From NCBI GenBank assembly GCA_007115705.1, contig QXEO01000553.1:11120910-11184909 (forward strand): a DNA stretch of 64,000 nt, given 5' to 3'. Source of the stretch: Dactylis glomerata (taxonomy: Eukaryota; Streptophyta; Magnoliopsida; Poales; Poaceae). Below the pieces are notes generated by a model, which made no database searches, had not been told where the DNA came from, and saw only the letters and a program-made list of their open reading frames with translations. The translations under genes were made by a program, and so were the position numbers. Of this stretch, positions 21,925 through 34,497 are shown in pieces. How positions within the stretch are numbered: position 1 is the stretch's first letter; every line of letters begins with the position of its first letter.

Positions 21925-22741
21925 TCACTCATGTAATTTCTATGAGATTGTTAGGGCATGGTGCCTAGTATCCATTGTTAGTACTTATGACATTGTTGCA
22001 ACTTGTTGTGCTTAATGCTTGTCACTTTGGGCCCGAGTGCGATGATCTCAGATCTGAACTTGCTATTGTTTTATGATGATAATTGTTGTTTATGATCTTA
22101 CCTGCAAGTTGTATACACATATCGTTGTCCAGAACCCGAGGCCCCAAAGTGACAATAATTGGGATAACCAAAGGGGATGGTTGTGATATGAGGATCACAT
22201 GTGTTCATTGAGTGTTAATGATTTGCTCCGGTACTTTATTAAAAGTAGTACCATAATTACCATTAGATTCCCTTGAGGCCCCGCTGCAAACGGGCTGGTA
22301 GGACAGAAGATGTCGTGCAAGTTTCTCATTGCGAGCACGTACGACTATTTACGGAACACATGCCTATGGTTATTTAGTACTAGGATGCTTTACCTTTATT
22401 TATCTGCAATTGCCCATGTCTTGGTTATTACATGAATTATCTTGTCCATGCAACGCCCGTTCATCCATCCCTATGCCTACAGTATTTAATCATACTATTA
22501 CTATTGATACCGTTACTGTCTTTATTTTACTATCGCTGCTACTATTTTACTACTATCACCACTATAAAACTATTGCAACTGATAAACCGCTGCGAGCAAG
22601 TCTGTTTCCAGGTGCAGCTTAATTGACAACTCATTTGTCAAGGCTTATAAATATTCTTTGGCTCCCCTTGTGTCGAATCAATAAATTTGGGTTTTACTTC
22701 CCTCGAAGACTGTTGCGATCCCCTATACTTGTGGGTCATCA
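21925..22741 (+). mobile_element. 3' portion of a gypsy LTR next to J gag
   Basis: This sequence ends CCCCTATACTTGTGGGTCATCA, which I recall as the end of a common Triticeae gypsy LTR. Its start is displaced by element I. A tRNA-Asp primer site should follow but does not; gag-like coding sequence starts within about 25 bases. Either this is a solo LTR lodged in J's gag, or the leader of J was deleted. Confidence 0.65.
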
Positions 22742-24071
22742 CTTAGCACCCAGATATATTACTAGCAAAGAGGCATGCCTTCATCAATTCTTTGATAAAT
22801 ATTTTCCTGCTAGTAAAATACATGCTTTAACTCTTGATATCAGCAATTTTTCATAGAAGGAAAGAGAGGATTTACCCCAAGCTTGGGGAAGGTACCGTGA
22901 GTTGGTTAGGAAATGCCATACCCATAGTTTTAACGCTAATGAAGTACTTGATATATTTTACAATGGACTGACTGAAAGTACAAGATGTTATCTAGATAGC
23001 ATTGCAGGTAGTGTTTTCCGGGAAAGGACCATTGATGAAGCCACTGAATTACTGGACACTATTTCTTGAAACTATGAAGATTGGAATATTGAAGGTATGA
23101 ACAAGGAAGAATTATTTCCCGAAAAGAAGCCATGTATGCTTAAATTAACTGATGAAACAATGAAGGAGGCTTCCAACTCCATTAAAGAGAAGGGAATTAA
23201 AACTTTGCATCTCAAGGAATTGTCTGAAATGGGTGCAAAACTCCCTATTGATCAACCCTTCTTACCTATTCAAGTTAATGTTGTATGGCCTAGAGAAGGT
23301 ATTGAAAAGGTATCACCCACTACTGAAGTATCTTATGTCAATGATTTTTCTTATCATAATAATCCCGAAGAACATTATATTAGGATGAATCTTATGAAGA
23401 ATTCTCATAAAATTAAATCTCTTCGTGAAAACTTAAGTGGTAATGTAGATGCTATTAAGAGACTTGTTAAACATTGTGAAATGATGAATAATCAAGTTGA
23501 ACAAATGATTTCTCTTCAAAATCAATTATATGAATATTTTATAGAGAAGAAACAAGTTTGCGGAGTTAATACCAGGGGAGGTGCAAACACCCAGGATCCT
23601 GATTTTCATGATGACCATCCCAAGAGAAAAGATCAAGATGCTCTCAAAAAGAAATCTTCTGCAGGAAAATCTCCCAATGAGAATGAAGATAATGTGAATT
23701 CTGAAGAACAAGATAAGGATATTTCTATTTCTGGTGCTGAGACTGAAGATAATAATAATGAGAAGGAAGATGAGGAATTATTTCCACCTGATGAAGAACA
23801 ATAGGAAGCTGAAAAGAATGAAGAGTCTGTAACTCCAACAAGAGAGGATCCTAAACCATCTATTGAAAAGAATAATAAGAAGAAACATCCAAGTCAACAA
23901 AAAGGTAAAGATAGGGATCCATGGGTGCATAGACCCATACCCTATCCCTAGGAGGTAATGAAATATGTGGATGATGCTAGGTTTGAGAAGTTTCTTGAGG
24001 TGATTAAAAATTTATGCTTACAAATTCCTCTTGTTTATACTATTAAAATTCCTCCATATTCAAAATACATG
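22742..24071 (+). pseudogene. Athila-like gag of element J, several stops
   Basis: The frame encodes a Retrotrans_gag-type capsid region (FFDKYFPASK, AWGRYRELVRKC, DIFYNGLTEST, then DEATELLDTIS). After it come an acidic and lysine-rich stretch and a C-terminal segment with WVHRPIPYP and PPYSKYMK, which in relatives leads directly into protease. Stops occur at 22854-22856, near 23069, at 23802-23804 and near 23951, and a one-base frameshift occurs near 24072. The longest open piece is 23097-23801. It lacks a zinc knuckle, as is usual for this group. The order gag then protease matches grass Athila elements. It is non-functional. Confidence 0.85.
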
Positions 24072-24628
24072 AAGATATTGTTACTAATAAAAGAAAGATA
24101 TCGAATGATGCTATAACTGCTATGCTTGCTAGTTACTCTTTTAAAGGGAAATTGCCTGAAAAGCGTGGAGATCCTGGTATTCCAACTATTCCTTATACTA
24201 TTAAAGGAACTTATGTGAAATATGCATTATGTGATTTAGGAGCTGGTGTTAGTGTCATGTCCTTTTCTTTATATAAGAAACTTAATCTACACAAATTGGT
24301 TCCAACTGAGGTTTCATTGCAAATTGCTGACAAATCTACAGCTATTCCTATAGGCATTTGTGAGGATGTTCCTATCTCTATTGCTAATGTGTTAATCCCT
24401 ACAACCTTTGTTATATTAGAAATGCCTGAAGATGAAAATTTATCTATTATTCTTGGGAGACCCTTTTTAAACACTGCATGGGCTGTGATAAATTGCACTG
24501 AAAGCAAAGTGACATTCAATGTTAGGGGAAATGAGCATACCATCTATTTTCCCAAGAAGAATCTTGTACCATCCATGAAGAAATGTGAATTCCATCCAAA
24601 AGAATACTTTTATGATTGGGAGCTTTGA
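24072..24628 (+). pseudogene. Retroviral-type aspartic protease of J
   Basis: Open from 24122. The active-site segment is ALCDLGAGVSVM (DLG in place of the usual DTG/DSG, normal for Athila-type proteases). A flap/second-half motif ILGRPFLNT lies about 75 residues on. It would cleave the gag polyprotein. It is in a different frame from gag because of the indel near 24072. In autonomous relatives RT follows directly; here the frame ends (YDWEL) and no RT or integrase is found. Confidence 0.88.
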
Positions 24629-25441
24629 GTTTGCACTGCCACCTCCCGAGCCATAATATGCCACCTTGATGATTTGAACCATTCTAATCAAATATGAGGT
24701 GACTTGAGTTTTTATTTTCTATAAGTTAGAGAATGAATCATGTATGTTATCTTTTCCATATTATTAATAATACCTGATCAACCTTATTAATAATGTGGGA
24801 ATGATGGAAACTTGATTCCCATAAAAATTGTAGTTGTATTTTAATTTTATTCATCTTAGATTTCTATTTTATTTGCATAGACATAATTATTACAGGGTTG
24901 TGAATTAACAGAATATGAAGTTTGAAAATTCTCGACAGAAAATTTTCTCGAATAATTCCAGAAAAATTCAGGGGTCAGTAACTTTACTAGAGGGACCAGC
25001 AGTCAAAAGGAGGGGACCAAAAGACCACCAGAGGCCAAAAGAGCAGAGCCCACACGGGCATGCTCATTGGGCCCACAGGGGGTGTTAGGTGAGGGGCAAG
25101 TGCGCAGGTTCTTCCTCCCTGCAGAAAACCAGCTCCAGGTATTTTTTGAAAAATTTCTTGTGCTTTCTTCCTGCCATTCTTGGATCTCCAAGTATAGGGC
25201 AGATTTTTCAAATCTGTTTGGTGAAACTACTCCTTGGTATGTGACTCCTCCACCCATCCAATTACTTTTTGTTCTTATGCTTTATATGTTGAGTATTTTG
25301 TTGCACTTGGTGTCACTTAATATTCTTGAGAAATCCATGGATTTGAGTTTTCTAGTTGATATTGATGCATAGTATTGATGGGTAGACTCTCCATGGTTAG
25401 TTTAATCCTATTTTGAATGGTTACATCTTACTTTTTAGTGA
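24629..25441 (+). other. Non-coding spacer of J in the place of pol
   Basis: About 800 bases without a credible frame separate protease from the ORF1-like gene. No RT, RNase H or integrase motif was seen on either strand. Confidence 0.7.
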
Positions 25442-26768
25442 ATGACATTTTTGGGCAGCAAGGTGTTCATCATGTTCAAGGAAAAAGGACCCTTTAGGAG
25501 CATGGCCACTAAGACAAGGAGGGGCACATCGAGGGTGTCAACCAACCTCGAGGAAGCACAACAATGGGAAGATGATGCATTATACGCAGCAGACTCACTA
25601 CGTGTTCATAGCACGAGGTGGCCATATCCCAAAGTTATTCAAGCTTGGGGGATGCATGAGGATTTCCAAGCCTTTGCCACCACAACAGGGTTGCCTGAGT
25701 TCTCCAGGCACCTGCAAAAGACATTCCTAGAAATTATCCATGAGTTCATCGCTACCTTCCGGTTCAAACAAATCAAAAGCTACAAACAAAGCAAGAGGGG
25801 TAAGGAGATCGCACCCACTTTTACCATTTAAGTTTAATATGATGAATCAATGCTTTGTCATGTCTCTTGAGGAATTCTGTAAGGCAATACATGTTGAGAA
25901 CACGGGTAGTTGGAATGAAATTTTAGGTGACTCTGATCTGGAACTTGTCTCTTTTTGGCGGAGTATTACTGTGAATGTGCCTCCAAGATTAAATAGGGGA
26001 AAACTTACTCATATTCAACACCCTACACTTAGGTACTTTGCTTTGTTCTTAGCTAGATGTTTTCTCGCTAGAGATAATTCTTCAGCTTGCACTTCACCCA
26101 TTGTTTACCTGCTAAAATGTGCAAAAGAAGGGAGAAGATGTGAGTATAATCTAGGAGTTATTCTTGCTAGGACTTTGCATTTTGATGTTAGGAATAATGA
26201 ATATGGAACTCCTTTATTTGATGGTGCAATTGCTACTTTGGTTTATGAGCATATTAGGATTGAAAAGAATTTCCCCGAAGAGATGGGAACAGAAGTTAAG
26301 GAATCAAATTTACTTAATACTGAGTTATTGGAACACATGGATATAATGATATGGCACCGTAATCATTTCTTGTATCGATATATGTGTATTGATGGACAAA
26401 GGGTGTCCATCATGCCGCTCGTACTAACCTTTTTGATAGGAACACCGAGAAATGGGTCGTCCATGAAGTGCAACTATAGGAAGAGCCCCAGGAGAAAAGG
26501 GCACCGCAGCATCCATGGGGCGCCCAGCCGCCGCATGTGGGAGAGCCACGATGGGAAGGTGCTCCTTTCTTTAGTGGAGATTCAGCATGGAGTGCACAAT
26601 CCACCTACGGCCAAGGTGCAGGTGGTTGGGGCGACCACCATCCGGGATACTAGCTTCGCTTCAAGCTTGGGGGAGTCTTTCTTCCCTTTCATATGTTGTT
26701 TAATATCATGTTGGTTGGGGCAACCACCATCTGGGATACTAGCTCTCTTTGTTCTAGAAATTATGTAA
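25442..26768 (+). pseudogene. ATHILA ORF1-like (third-gene) protein of J, frameshifted
   Basis: Two overlapping frames (25442-25831 and 25740-26768) together encode one protein broken by a frameshift near 25800. The second carries HPTLRYFALFLARCFLARDN, INH-like SPIVYLLKCAKEG and GAIATLVYEHIRI, which I recognise as the plant 'ATHILA ORF-1' family, encoded in the envelope-like position downstream of pol. Its function is unknown. Downstream of about residue 240 the frame is Arg/Pro-rich and poorly conserved. It lies on the same strand as gag, and its 3' neighbour is the element's non-coding tail. The family call is from memory. Confidence 0.75.
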
Positions 26769-28306
26769 ACACAAAAAGATTTTAGTTGTTTCTTTTGCTT
26801 ATTTGCTTCTGGTTATTTACCTTGATCGTCTTAAAAACAAAAAGAACAAGAATATTTTCGTTTTCTTGAATGCAATGCAAAAACGGAGTTGCAGGAATTT
26901 GCTGAAAACTGTACACTGTTTTATATTTCATCTTTTTTTCAGTAACTCCGAATGAGCTCAAATTTTAACTAGTGCTGAAACTTTTCATTCTCTACACACT
27001 CGTAAATTTGGAGATTTTTCTGAGGTGTTTAAGTAGGTAAAATCAGTACTGAATTGCAGTGATGTTTTCTGGCAGAATTCAAATTTTATTGCACATATCA
27101 AGTTGGTTGACGAGAACAAATATGATGAATTAACGTGCATGAATCGGAAAGAGGGGTATGAAACCTTTTCTGTGCTTATGAAGATATTTTTAATAACAAC
27201 AAGTACGCATATCATCGTTTCTTTAATATTTAGTGAAGTAGTAGAACTTTTTTATCTTTTCCGTGTTCTTTTATGTTATATGATGATGCAAGGGAAATTC
27301 TATTAAGTGACAATACTTACTAGTGGTTGAATAACCGTGGTTTTGAACAAAGTTCTACGCATCCCATTGTGCTTGCTAACTTACCACAAAAATGCAAAAA
27401 GCTCTTTAATACAAATTATGAAGTTATATGCTTGACAAACTATGGGTTGGGAGCTAGCAGAGTCATGCTGTCATGATATACGCTTTCAACATCGCACTAG
27501 TTTATTTCTAAAGTTGATGTCATGTTTCTTTGTTATGGATGTCTATCGATGTGAAATAGAAGTGAGTTTGCATATATGTTGAAAGAGTTGTCTGAGCCGA
27601 TAATCTAAGCCATGCATCATACATGGTGAACATTTACAGTATTCCATAGTGAGCACTCTATGAAGCAACTCATAATAAAAAGCCATGGTAACTAAAAGAG
27701 TTGCCGAGATGTTCAATGTCTGTTTGTCTTGTCATTTTGGTGTGGGAAAGATCTCACACCATGGGGCAAGAGGTACCTCAGTTGACGCTCTTGATGATGC
27801 TTTATGCTTACAATGACAAGAACTTATTTTGGGACTTAAGTTAAAGTAGCATGAGGTGTAGGCACTCGTATTCAAGGGGCATCATGCATTTAACCTATAG
27901 TTGGTCAAGCATATGAGTCATATCAGCCCTCACAATTATTCTAAAAGCAAGGTTGCAAGCACAATGAATTTATCTGTCAACAGCTAAAAGAATCAAATAT
28001 ATCAAAAATCTTGTTCATGATTCAATAAAAAGCGATGCAAGAACCCTTGTTTATTTCTACTGTTAGCAAACTCGTCTAAGTGGTGACACTTCATATTATT
28101 TCCCTTGCAACAAATATAAATGTTGAACACTGTTTAGATGCACCTTTGCTACCACTTTGCCGATTGTTATAGGAACTATGTTCTGGATACTTGTCGCTAT
28201 TAAAGTTGATACATATGCAATGCAAAGTTCTTTTCAAAGTCTTTTATCGCTTCTGCACTATGTTTGAATTGTTGGAGGACAAACAACAAGCTAAGCTTGG
28301 GGGAGC
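26769..28306 (+). other. Non-coding tail and polypurine tract of J
   Basis: No gene is visible. 27430-27960 is a diverged copy of the block at 15185-15720 in F and its reverse at about 41680-42250 in A (shared text such as TAATCTAAGCCATGCA and AATAAAAAGC). The end AAGCTTGGGGGAGC (28293-28306) is the polypurine tract before the LTR start TGATGCACC. Confidence 0.75.
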
Positions 28307-28522
28307 TGATGCACCTAAAATGCATCTACTTTTCAAAGTACTTTGATTCATAATTTGCTCCAGAATCATCCCATATTTGAATAAAACTGCAGAATCTGGC
28401 GCTGTTTTTTGCAAAGTCTCATTTCTGGCTATTTTTGCAGGAAATAAAATCAGGGAAAAATACGATGTCAATTTTTCATGTGAAGGAAGAATTTGAGCAC
28501 TGGAGGGACACGAGGGAGTGCT
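28307..28522 (+). mobile_element. Start of the 3' LTR of J
   Basis: It begins TGATGCACCTAAAATGCATC right after a polypurine tract. It is interrupted after about 216 bases by element D. The rest of the LTR is not found in the window. Confidence 0.7.
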
Positions 28523-30065
28523 TCATGTCTACGCACTTCTATTCTTGTAGACACTTGTTGGGCCTCCAAGTGCAGAGGTTTGTAGAACAGCAGCAAGTTT
28601 CCCTTAAGTGGATCACCCAAGGTTTATCGAACTCAGGGAGGAAGAGTTCAAAGCTATCCCTCTCAAACAACCCTGCAATTACGATACAGAAAGTCTCTTG
28701 TGTCCCCAACACACCCAATACACTTGTCAGATGTATAGGTGCACTAGTTCGGCGAACAGATAGTGAAATACAAGTGGTATAGATGATTATGATTAGTAAA
28801 TGTAATATGGAATAAAAATCGCTGCAAGCAAACAAGTAACAAAACAGCAAGTAAACGATGTGCAATGCTTGGAAACAAGGCCTAGGGATCATACTTTCAC
28901 TAGTCGACACACTCCCAACAATATAACATGATTGAACAAATAAACAACTTCTCTCCACTATGGTACTCTGAATTACTCTCCTATTGAATAACACTAATCA
29001 TTGTGTAGTGGCTACATAAGCACCCCTTAAAGTTCATCAAGTACTTGACAAACACCACTCATAGAGATATCCAAATCAAAGCACAACTCAAAATAGATAT
29101 TATTGCAACTTAGACCAAGTACTAACACGGTGCACACACTGTCAACATTACACCATGAAAGGAGGAATAGATCACTTCAATACTATCATAGTAATAATTA
29201 CTCTCATAATCCACAAGAGATCACAATCATAGCCTAAACCAAGTACCACCACGATGCACGCACTGTCACCGTTACACCATGGCAGGAGGAATAGATTACT
29301 TTAATAACACCACTAGAGTACACATAATATCTGAATAATAACATCTACTTGTTCAACATGATACAAAGCTCACGATCACATAAAGATCACATCATGGGAG
29401 AGAGAGGTGAACCACATAGCTACCGGTAGAGCCCTCAGCCCCGGGGATGAACTACTCCCTCCTCATCATAGGAGACAGCAAGGTTGATGGAGATGGCGGT
29501 GAGGTCGATGGAGACGGCGGAGATGGCGATGGAGACCGATGGAGATGGCTCCGGGGGCACTTCCCCGTCCCGGCAGGGTGCCGGAACAGAGACTTCTGTC
29601 CCCCGAAATTCGTCGGCGACGGCGGCGGAGCTGCGGAACTGTTTCTGGAAAATTGCCGAATCCTTTAGGGTTTTCCGTCCTGAGGCTTTATATAGGCGAA
29701 GGGGCATCGTCAGAGGGGGAGCCAGGTGCCCTCACGCGGGGCTCGCGCGGCCAGGCCCCTGGCCCTGCCACCCCTGCGTGTGGGGCCCTGGTGGCCCCCC
29801 TCCTACTCTCCTTCAGATCTCTGGAAGCTTCTGGGTAAAATAAGACTTCAGGATGAGGTTTCATCCAATTCCGAGAATATTTCCTGTGTATCACTTCTGA
29901 AACACAAAAATAGCAGAAAACAGGGAACTGGCACTGTGGCAACTTGTTAATAGGTTAGTTCCAGAAAATGCATAAAAGTGCCACGAAGTGTAACGAAACA
30001 ATAGGCAAATGGTGTAAAAACAAGCATGGAGCATCAAAAATTATAGATACGTTGGAGACGTATCA
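28523..30065 (-). repeat. 3' LTR of D
   Basis: About 1.54 kb, running (minus strand) from TGATACGTCTCCAACG to the AGAAGTGCGTAGACATGA end. It is clearly the same family as the E LTRs. The GC-rich frames at 29435-29843 lie in the LTR promoter/transcript-start region and are not genes. Confidence 0.88.
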
Positions 30066-32053
30066 GCATCGCAAGCTTAACTCCTGCTCGTCCTCGAGTA
30101 GGTAAGTGATAACAAAAGAATAATTTTTGAGGTGACATGCACCTACACAATCTTGATCATATATGTAAGCATTTGTGAGCTGGGATCATAAGAACTTAAA
30201 ACATGGGCATGAAGATATAATCTTGACAATAAGAACTTAGCAACCATGTTATAACATGAAAATGAACACAAACAAAAGATCATGAATAATAAAACAATGA
30301 AAGTCAAACGTGTGTTCAAATCATAAGGAAAAACATACAAATGGTTTTCAGCTTGTCCTTCATGGAGAGCAAAACATAAATGCATAGGACACCTTCAAGT
30401 TTAAGAGGGCGACTAGATACAAATAATTTAAGAACAAGTGAAACCATAGTTATGAATCAATCAATGAAAACTTTGGGACAATGCACATTATACTAAGAAT
30501 GACAACTATGCTCTCTTAATGGTGCATAAAGATAGAAGGTGGTGACTCAACATAAAAGTAAAAGAAAGGCCCTTCACAGAGGGAAGCAGTGATTAAACAT
30601 GTGCTAGAGCTTTTCATTTGTAAAACAGAGAGATAAAACTTGGGTTTTGAGAGGTGGTTGTCTTTGTCAACGACTGGCAATGGGGTTTTTACTATCTTCC
30701 ATACAAAAATAAAGCAAGTTTTTGAGAGAGAGATTGGCACTTTTGTGCTCTTTTATAAAGCTTGGCACTCCTCCCCACCTTTTTTCCTTTCACAAACCAT
30801 GGCTAACCGATTACATCGGGTGCCCACCAACATTCACTTTCCATGGAGGAGTGCCTTTTTTTTCTTTTTTTTCTTTTTTTTTCTTTTTGGAATAAGCAAT
30901 ATGGAAGATAGCAAATCCGACCACTACGTCCCCATGAGCTGAAAACAGTGTCACAAAACGAGAAGTGTTTTGAAGGTTTTTGAAAGGTAGCACATGAAAA
31001 TTTACTTGGAATGGCTTAAAATACCATGCATAGGAATTTATAGTGGACACAATGGCAAACTTGGTTTTTGGGAGTTGGATGCACGAGTAGAGCTCATACT
31101 CAGTACAAAATGAGGGCTAGCAAAAGACTGGGAGCGACCAACTAAGAGAGCAATAATGGCCATAATCATGCAAAGCGACAAAGCAACATTAAAAAAACAT
31201 AAGATGGCATCAAAAGTCAAAAACTAAATGATCATAGAGGCTATAGGCGACTTATTTTTGTAGTCAACATGGTGTAAGCATGTGCCAAGTCAACCCAAAT
31301 AAAGCATCAAAGGAGAAAACCAAATAAATGCTTCCATATAATAAAAACAATGCATGATTTTTTCAAAGTCTCATTAAGCAATCTCAGTTATTTGAGACAA
31401 GTCATGCTACAGCAAAACCACTAAGCATACTATCAAAAAGACATCAAGCACGACATGCAAAAGCCTAGGCCGCAGTCTACACAAGCTCCTTCTTGTACCA
31501 CTTTTTTGCAAAAGATTTTTCTCTTTTCCAACACCATTCAAACTTTTTTAATCCAACTCTTTTGAGGAAAACCAACATGGTCCAGAGGCAAAAATACACC
31601 TTGATAAATAAATATAAGAAGATCTGAATGCAAATCAAGACGAAAACGAAAACCAAAAGCAGTAGCAGAAAAAGAGAACACTCGTTGAAACAATAAGAGT
31701 GAAAAACAGAGTGTTCTTGGCAAATGAAAAACGGAGTTCATCTCCCTCCAAAACAACATGATGTGATCTAACCATTTATTGTAGCAAACAAAACAAAACT
31801 AACTAAGAAAACTAAAACAACTGACGCTCCAAGAAAAACACATAGTGCATGAAGCAATAAAAATATAGTGTTTTGAAAGGTGACCTGATTTTTGCCGATG
31901 AAGAAGGGGTGCCTCGAGGGCATCCCCAAGCTTTGACGCTTGTACTTCTTGGATATTTCTTGGGGTGATGCATGGGCATCCCCAAGCTTGAGCTTTTGTC
32001 CATTCTTCAACTCATCTCATCATTCTCCAATCCCTACACTTGAAAACTTCCTA
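28523..32053 (-). mobile_element. Element D: truncated member of the E family
   Basis: It reads on the minus strand. The 3' LTR is 28523-30065 and the non-coding body 30066-32053. The body matches E (47945-49930) and stops abruptly at 32053, about 550 bases before the ORF position, where LINE sequence begins. The 5' LTR, primer site and ORF are therefore missing. The first LTR base pair has changed (TC in place of TG at 28523). It has a polypyrimidine run at about 30850-30890. Confidence 0.85.
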
Positions 32054-32832
32054 CCTAGCTAGGAATTCAAAGAGCCACTTCTTAGGAGTAGAGAAGCACT
32101 TACGACCAAGCTGAATTCCAACTCGCTCCTTCACGCCGTCCCACACTGCTTGTACAAAAGGGCAGAACAGCAAGGCATGCTCCACACTTTCATCAACCGA
32201 ACAGTGAATGCATGACGACGAACTGGACACCTGCCGCCTTAGGAGTTGCTGGCCGCTAGGTAGACAATTGTGCACAAAACGCCAAAGAGTGATATGCATC
32301 TTTCCAGGAGATTGAATCACCCACAACACCTTCCAGCTTTTCTCCTCGGCCCCATCGTCAGAGGACATGTCCCGACCTATGCTGCTGCGCTCCACCTGAG
32401 CCGACTCGTGTCGGGCGTAGTTGTACGCCGAGCGGACAATATAGCCTCCATGTTTGGTGTGTGGCCACGAGATGAAATCCTCATCATCGTGGCGACTAAT
32501 AGGAAGCTGAAGGATCTGCTCGGCAACATCCTCCGCAAACAGAGCTCGAACACGCCCTTCATCCCATAGCTTGCCTTGAGCAGAGAATAGTGAAGCCACC
32601 TTCAAGCCATCACGGATAGGAGTCAGAGTGTTCAGCGCACATGGTACTATACCCGGGATCCAGTAATTAGTCTTGATGTTGATTGACTGCCCATTACCGA
32701 TCCTCCAAAGAGCTCCTCTTTTAACAAAGTCTCTCCCATGCAGAATACTTCACCAAGAATACGATGCCGATCGAGGGCAAGAAGCAGACCAAAAAATCAC
32801 AGTTTGGAAAGTACCTTCCCTTCAATACCCTC
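32054..32832 (-). pseudogene. 3' part of LINE ORF2 (RT-associated zinc-binding domain)
   Basis: The minus-strand frame 32605-32051 encodes the zinc-binding segment that follows RT in plant L1-type LINEs: WKVLWVIQSPGKMHITLWRF, then LPSGQQLLRRQV and a C..C..H..H pattern (CIHCSVDESVEHALLFCPF). Upstream bases to 32832 continue the same protein, with frameshifts. It is the continuation of 57191-59850; the coding sequence joins across element B when one CCCTC is removed. The frame ends at the junction with D near 32053, so the C-terminus, 3' UTR and poly(A) are lost. Confidence 0.9.
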
Positions 32833-33167
32833 TGATAAGGGTATAGATAATAGAGCCTGTCAGTTGAGTACCCCTGAGGCCCATTAAGCTAGGCCCAATT
32901 GTAATGCTAGTCGAAATATGAGTTCTTACCGTATGTCGATATTGTAATCTGTGTCGGATCCCACCCGATCCTCGAGACCTGGCCACCTATATATAGGGGC
33001 CAGGAGGGGACGGTGTGGGACAGATTGAAAGCAAGCCAGGTTCTACACCCACGTTTACTTTCATAGCCACATTGTTCGACTGATTTTACCTTCGAGTTCA
33101 TCCGACGCCCTATCTCCCCGATCCTAAGTCCTTCATTTAGGACATTTGTCGAGTTAACCCCTCGTCA
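32833..33167 (+). repeat. 5' LTR of B
   Basis: From TGATAAGGGTATAG to CCCCTCGTCA, 335 bases, with TATA-like CTATATATAGGGG at about 32989-33001. Confidence 0.93.
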
Positions 33168-33187
33168 ATTGGCACCAACCGTGGGGA
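33168..33187 (+). other. Primer binding site of B
   Basis: TTGGCACCAACCGTGGGGAC starts two bases after the LTR end. It resembles the TTGGCGCC...GTGGGGA sites of grass TAT elements. I do not assign the tRNA. Confidence 0.7.
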
Positions 33188-33204
33188 CTCTGGGCGTTGG
33201 AATC

Positions 33205-34089
33205 ATGAATTCGACAGCTTTTTCGCTTTTAGCCAATAGCAATCCGCAAGTCAATGAAATTCAGATACCCTTCGGAACCATCGATTTTCAACCCCACCAG
33301 TCAAGTTTCATGCGAGTATTCGAGAGTATGGATCAAGATATGGATTTGACGATCGGAAGTCAAAATTTTCGCGTCGGATCACTAGGTTCGATTCGCCTTT
33401 CAGATCCGACGAAACCGGATCCATTGGCAAGTGAGCCCGAGACTGCAGCAATGTCGGAATCATCAGAAGGCTCTTCCAGCGAGGTAAACTCGCCGATCAG
33501 CTTGGCAGAAGCAGAAGAAAGAAAAATCGCAAGAGGCGATGAAACTATGCAGAATCTCAACTTAGAAGCGCAACTCGAAGATCTCATGATCTACCATGGC
33601 GACACCTCAGATAAATCAACGGACACTTGGAAGACAGGATTAGAACTTTCTGAAGATGACAATTCGACCTTCTCAAGTTACAAAGGCAAACTCGACAATC
33701 GATGCCAGATACTAGCCATCACAGAAGACAATTCAGAAGAACTCGACGACAACAACAACCCAGTGCTCAATCCAGCAAACATTAACAGAGGAGCAAACCA
33801 CTTAGCAGAAGGAGAAACCGCAGATTCCCTCACAACAAGGGAGAAAGTTCGACTATCAGTCAATGAGTGGAGAATAATCAAAACAGCCATAGAGCATGGC
33901 ACGCCAATACCAACAAACTCCAGCAAAAACATGCTTTTGGGATACCATTATGTCCTAAGGCAGCAGGCGAAGCAATTAGCAAAGGAGAGGATTGAAATAC
34001 AAAAAAGGAAGGACTCAGCCGTTACAGCAAGCGATGCTGCTCGCAGAGCACGAAGTGACGCGTCATACACAAACAGAAGGCATCATTGA
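33205..34089 (+). pseudogene. N-terminal gag/5' ORF of B
   Basis: An open frame of about 295 codons starts at the first ATG after the primer site (MNSTAFSLLANSNPQ). It is acidic, Ser-rich and mostly disordered in composition. From about residue 220 it has a helical Arg/Lys-rich segment (VRLSVNEWRIIKTAIEHG). The frame closes at 34089, and neighbouring frames continue (33992-34294) toward the gag domain at 34498. It is therefore probably the front of one long gag gene with two or more frameshifts. No catalytic motif is visible. Confidence 0.6.
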
Positions 34090-34497
34090 CATGGATCAAG
34101 ATATGAAAATCTTGAGTACTCAGATAGACAAAGCATCTCCAAAAACCTCGACTCGTCTTTCCTATCGGTCGACGAGCAAGGAAACATCATACCAAAAACT
34201 CCTGAGGCAGCACTGGTGGCAGCTCAAGCATACCTATATACAACACGACCAAATCCAGGAGGCCCGAGGGAACATATGCACCGCGCAGCACTAAATGGGT
34301 TGAAGATGGTAGGCAACAAACTATCAGCAAAAGAGGAGGAGGCACATTGCAACAAAGGAACCCATAAATCAAGATCACCACGCCATCACAACAGTCCTCA
34401 GCATAAAAGTGGAAGTCGACGATCTAGGATGCCGTCACCAGGATGATACAACAGTCCAAAGAACAAGGGAGCCCGATGATCCAGAACTCCTAACAGA

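Noticed and set aside
28435..28994. Frames spanning the J LTR and D LTR, also at 46407-46822 and 51444-51910
   Set aside because: They are the U5 part of E-type LTRs, present on both strands with no domain; a repeated sequence, not a gene.
29435..29843. GC-rich overlapping frames in D, with counterparts at 40579-40941, 46015-46407, 47314-47722 and 52433-52810
   Set aside because: All lie at the same place in A- or E-type LTRs (around the TATA box and transcript start). Length reflects GC content, not coding.
30850..30890. Polypyrimidine run as a LINE/SINE tail
   Set aside because: The same run is at the homologous position in E (48735-48775), so it is part of the element family and not a separate insertion.
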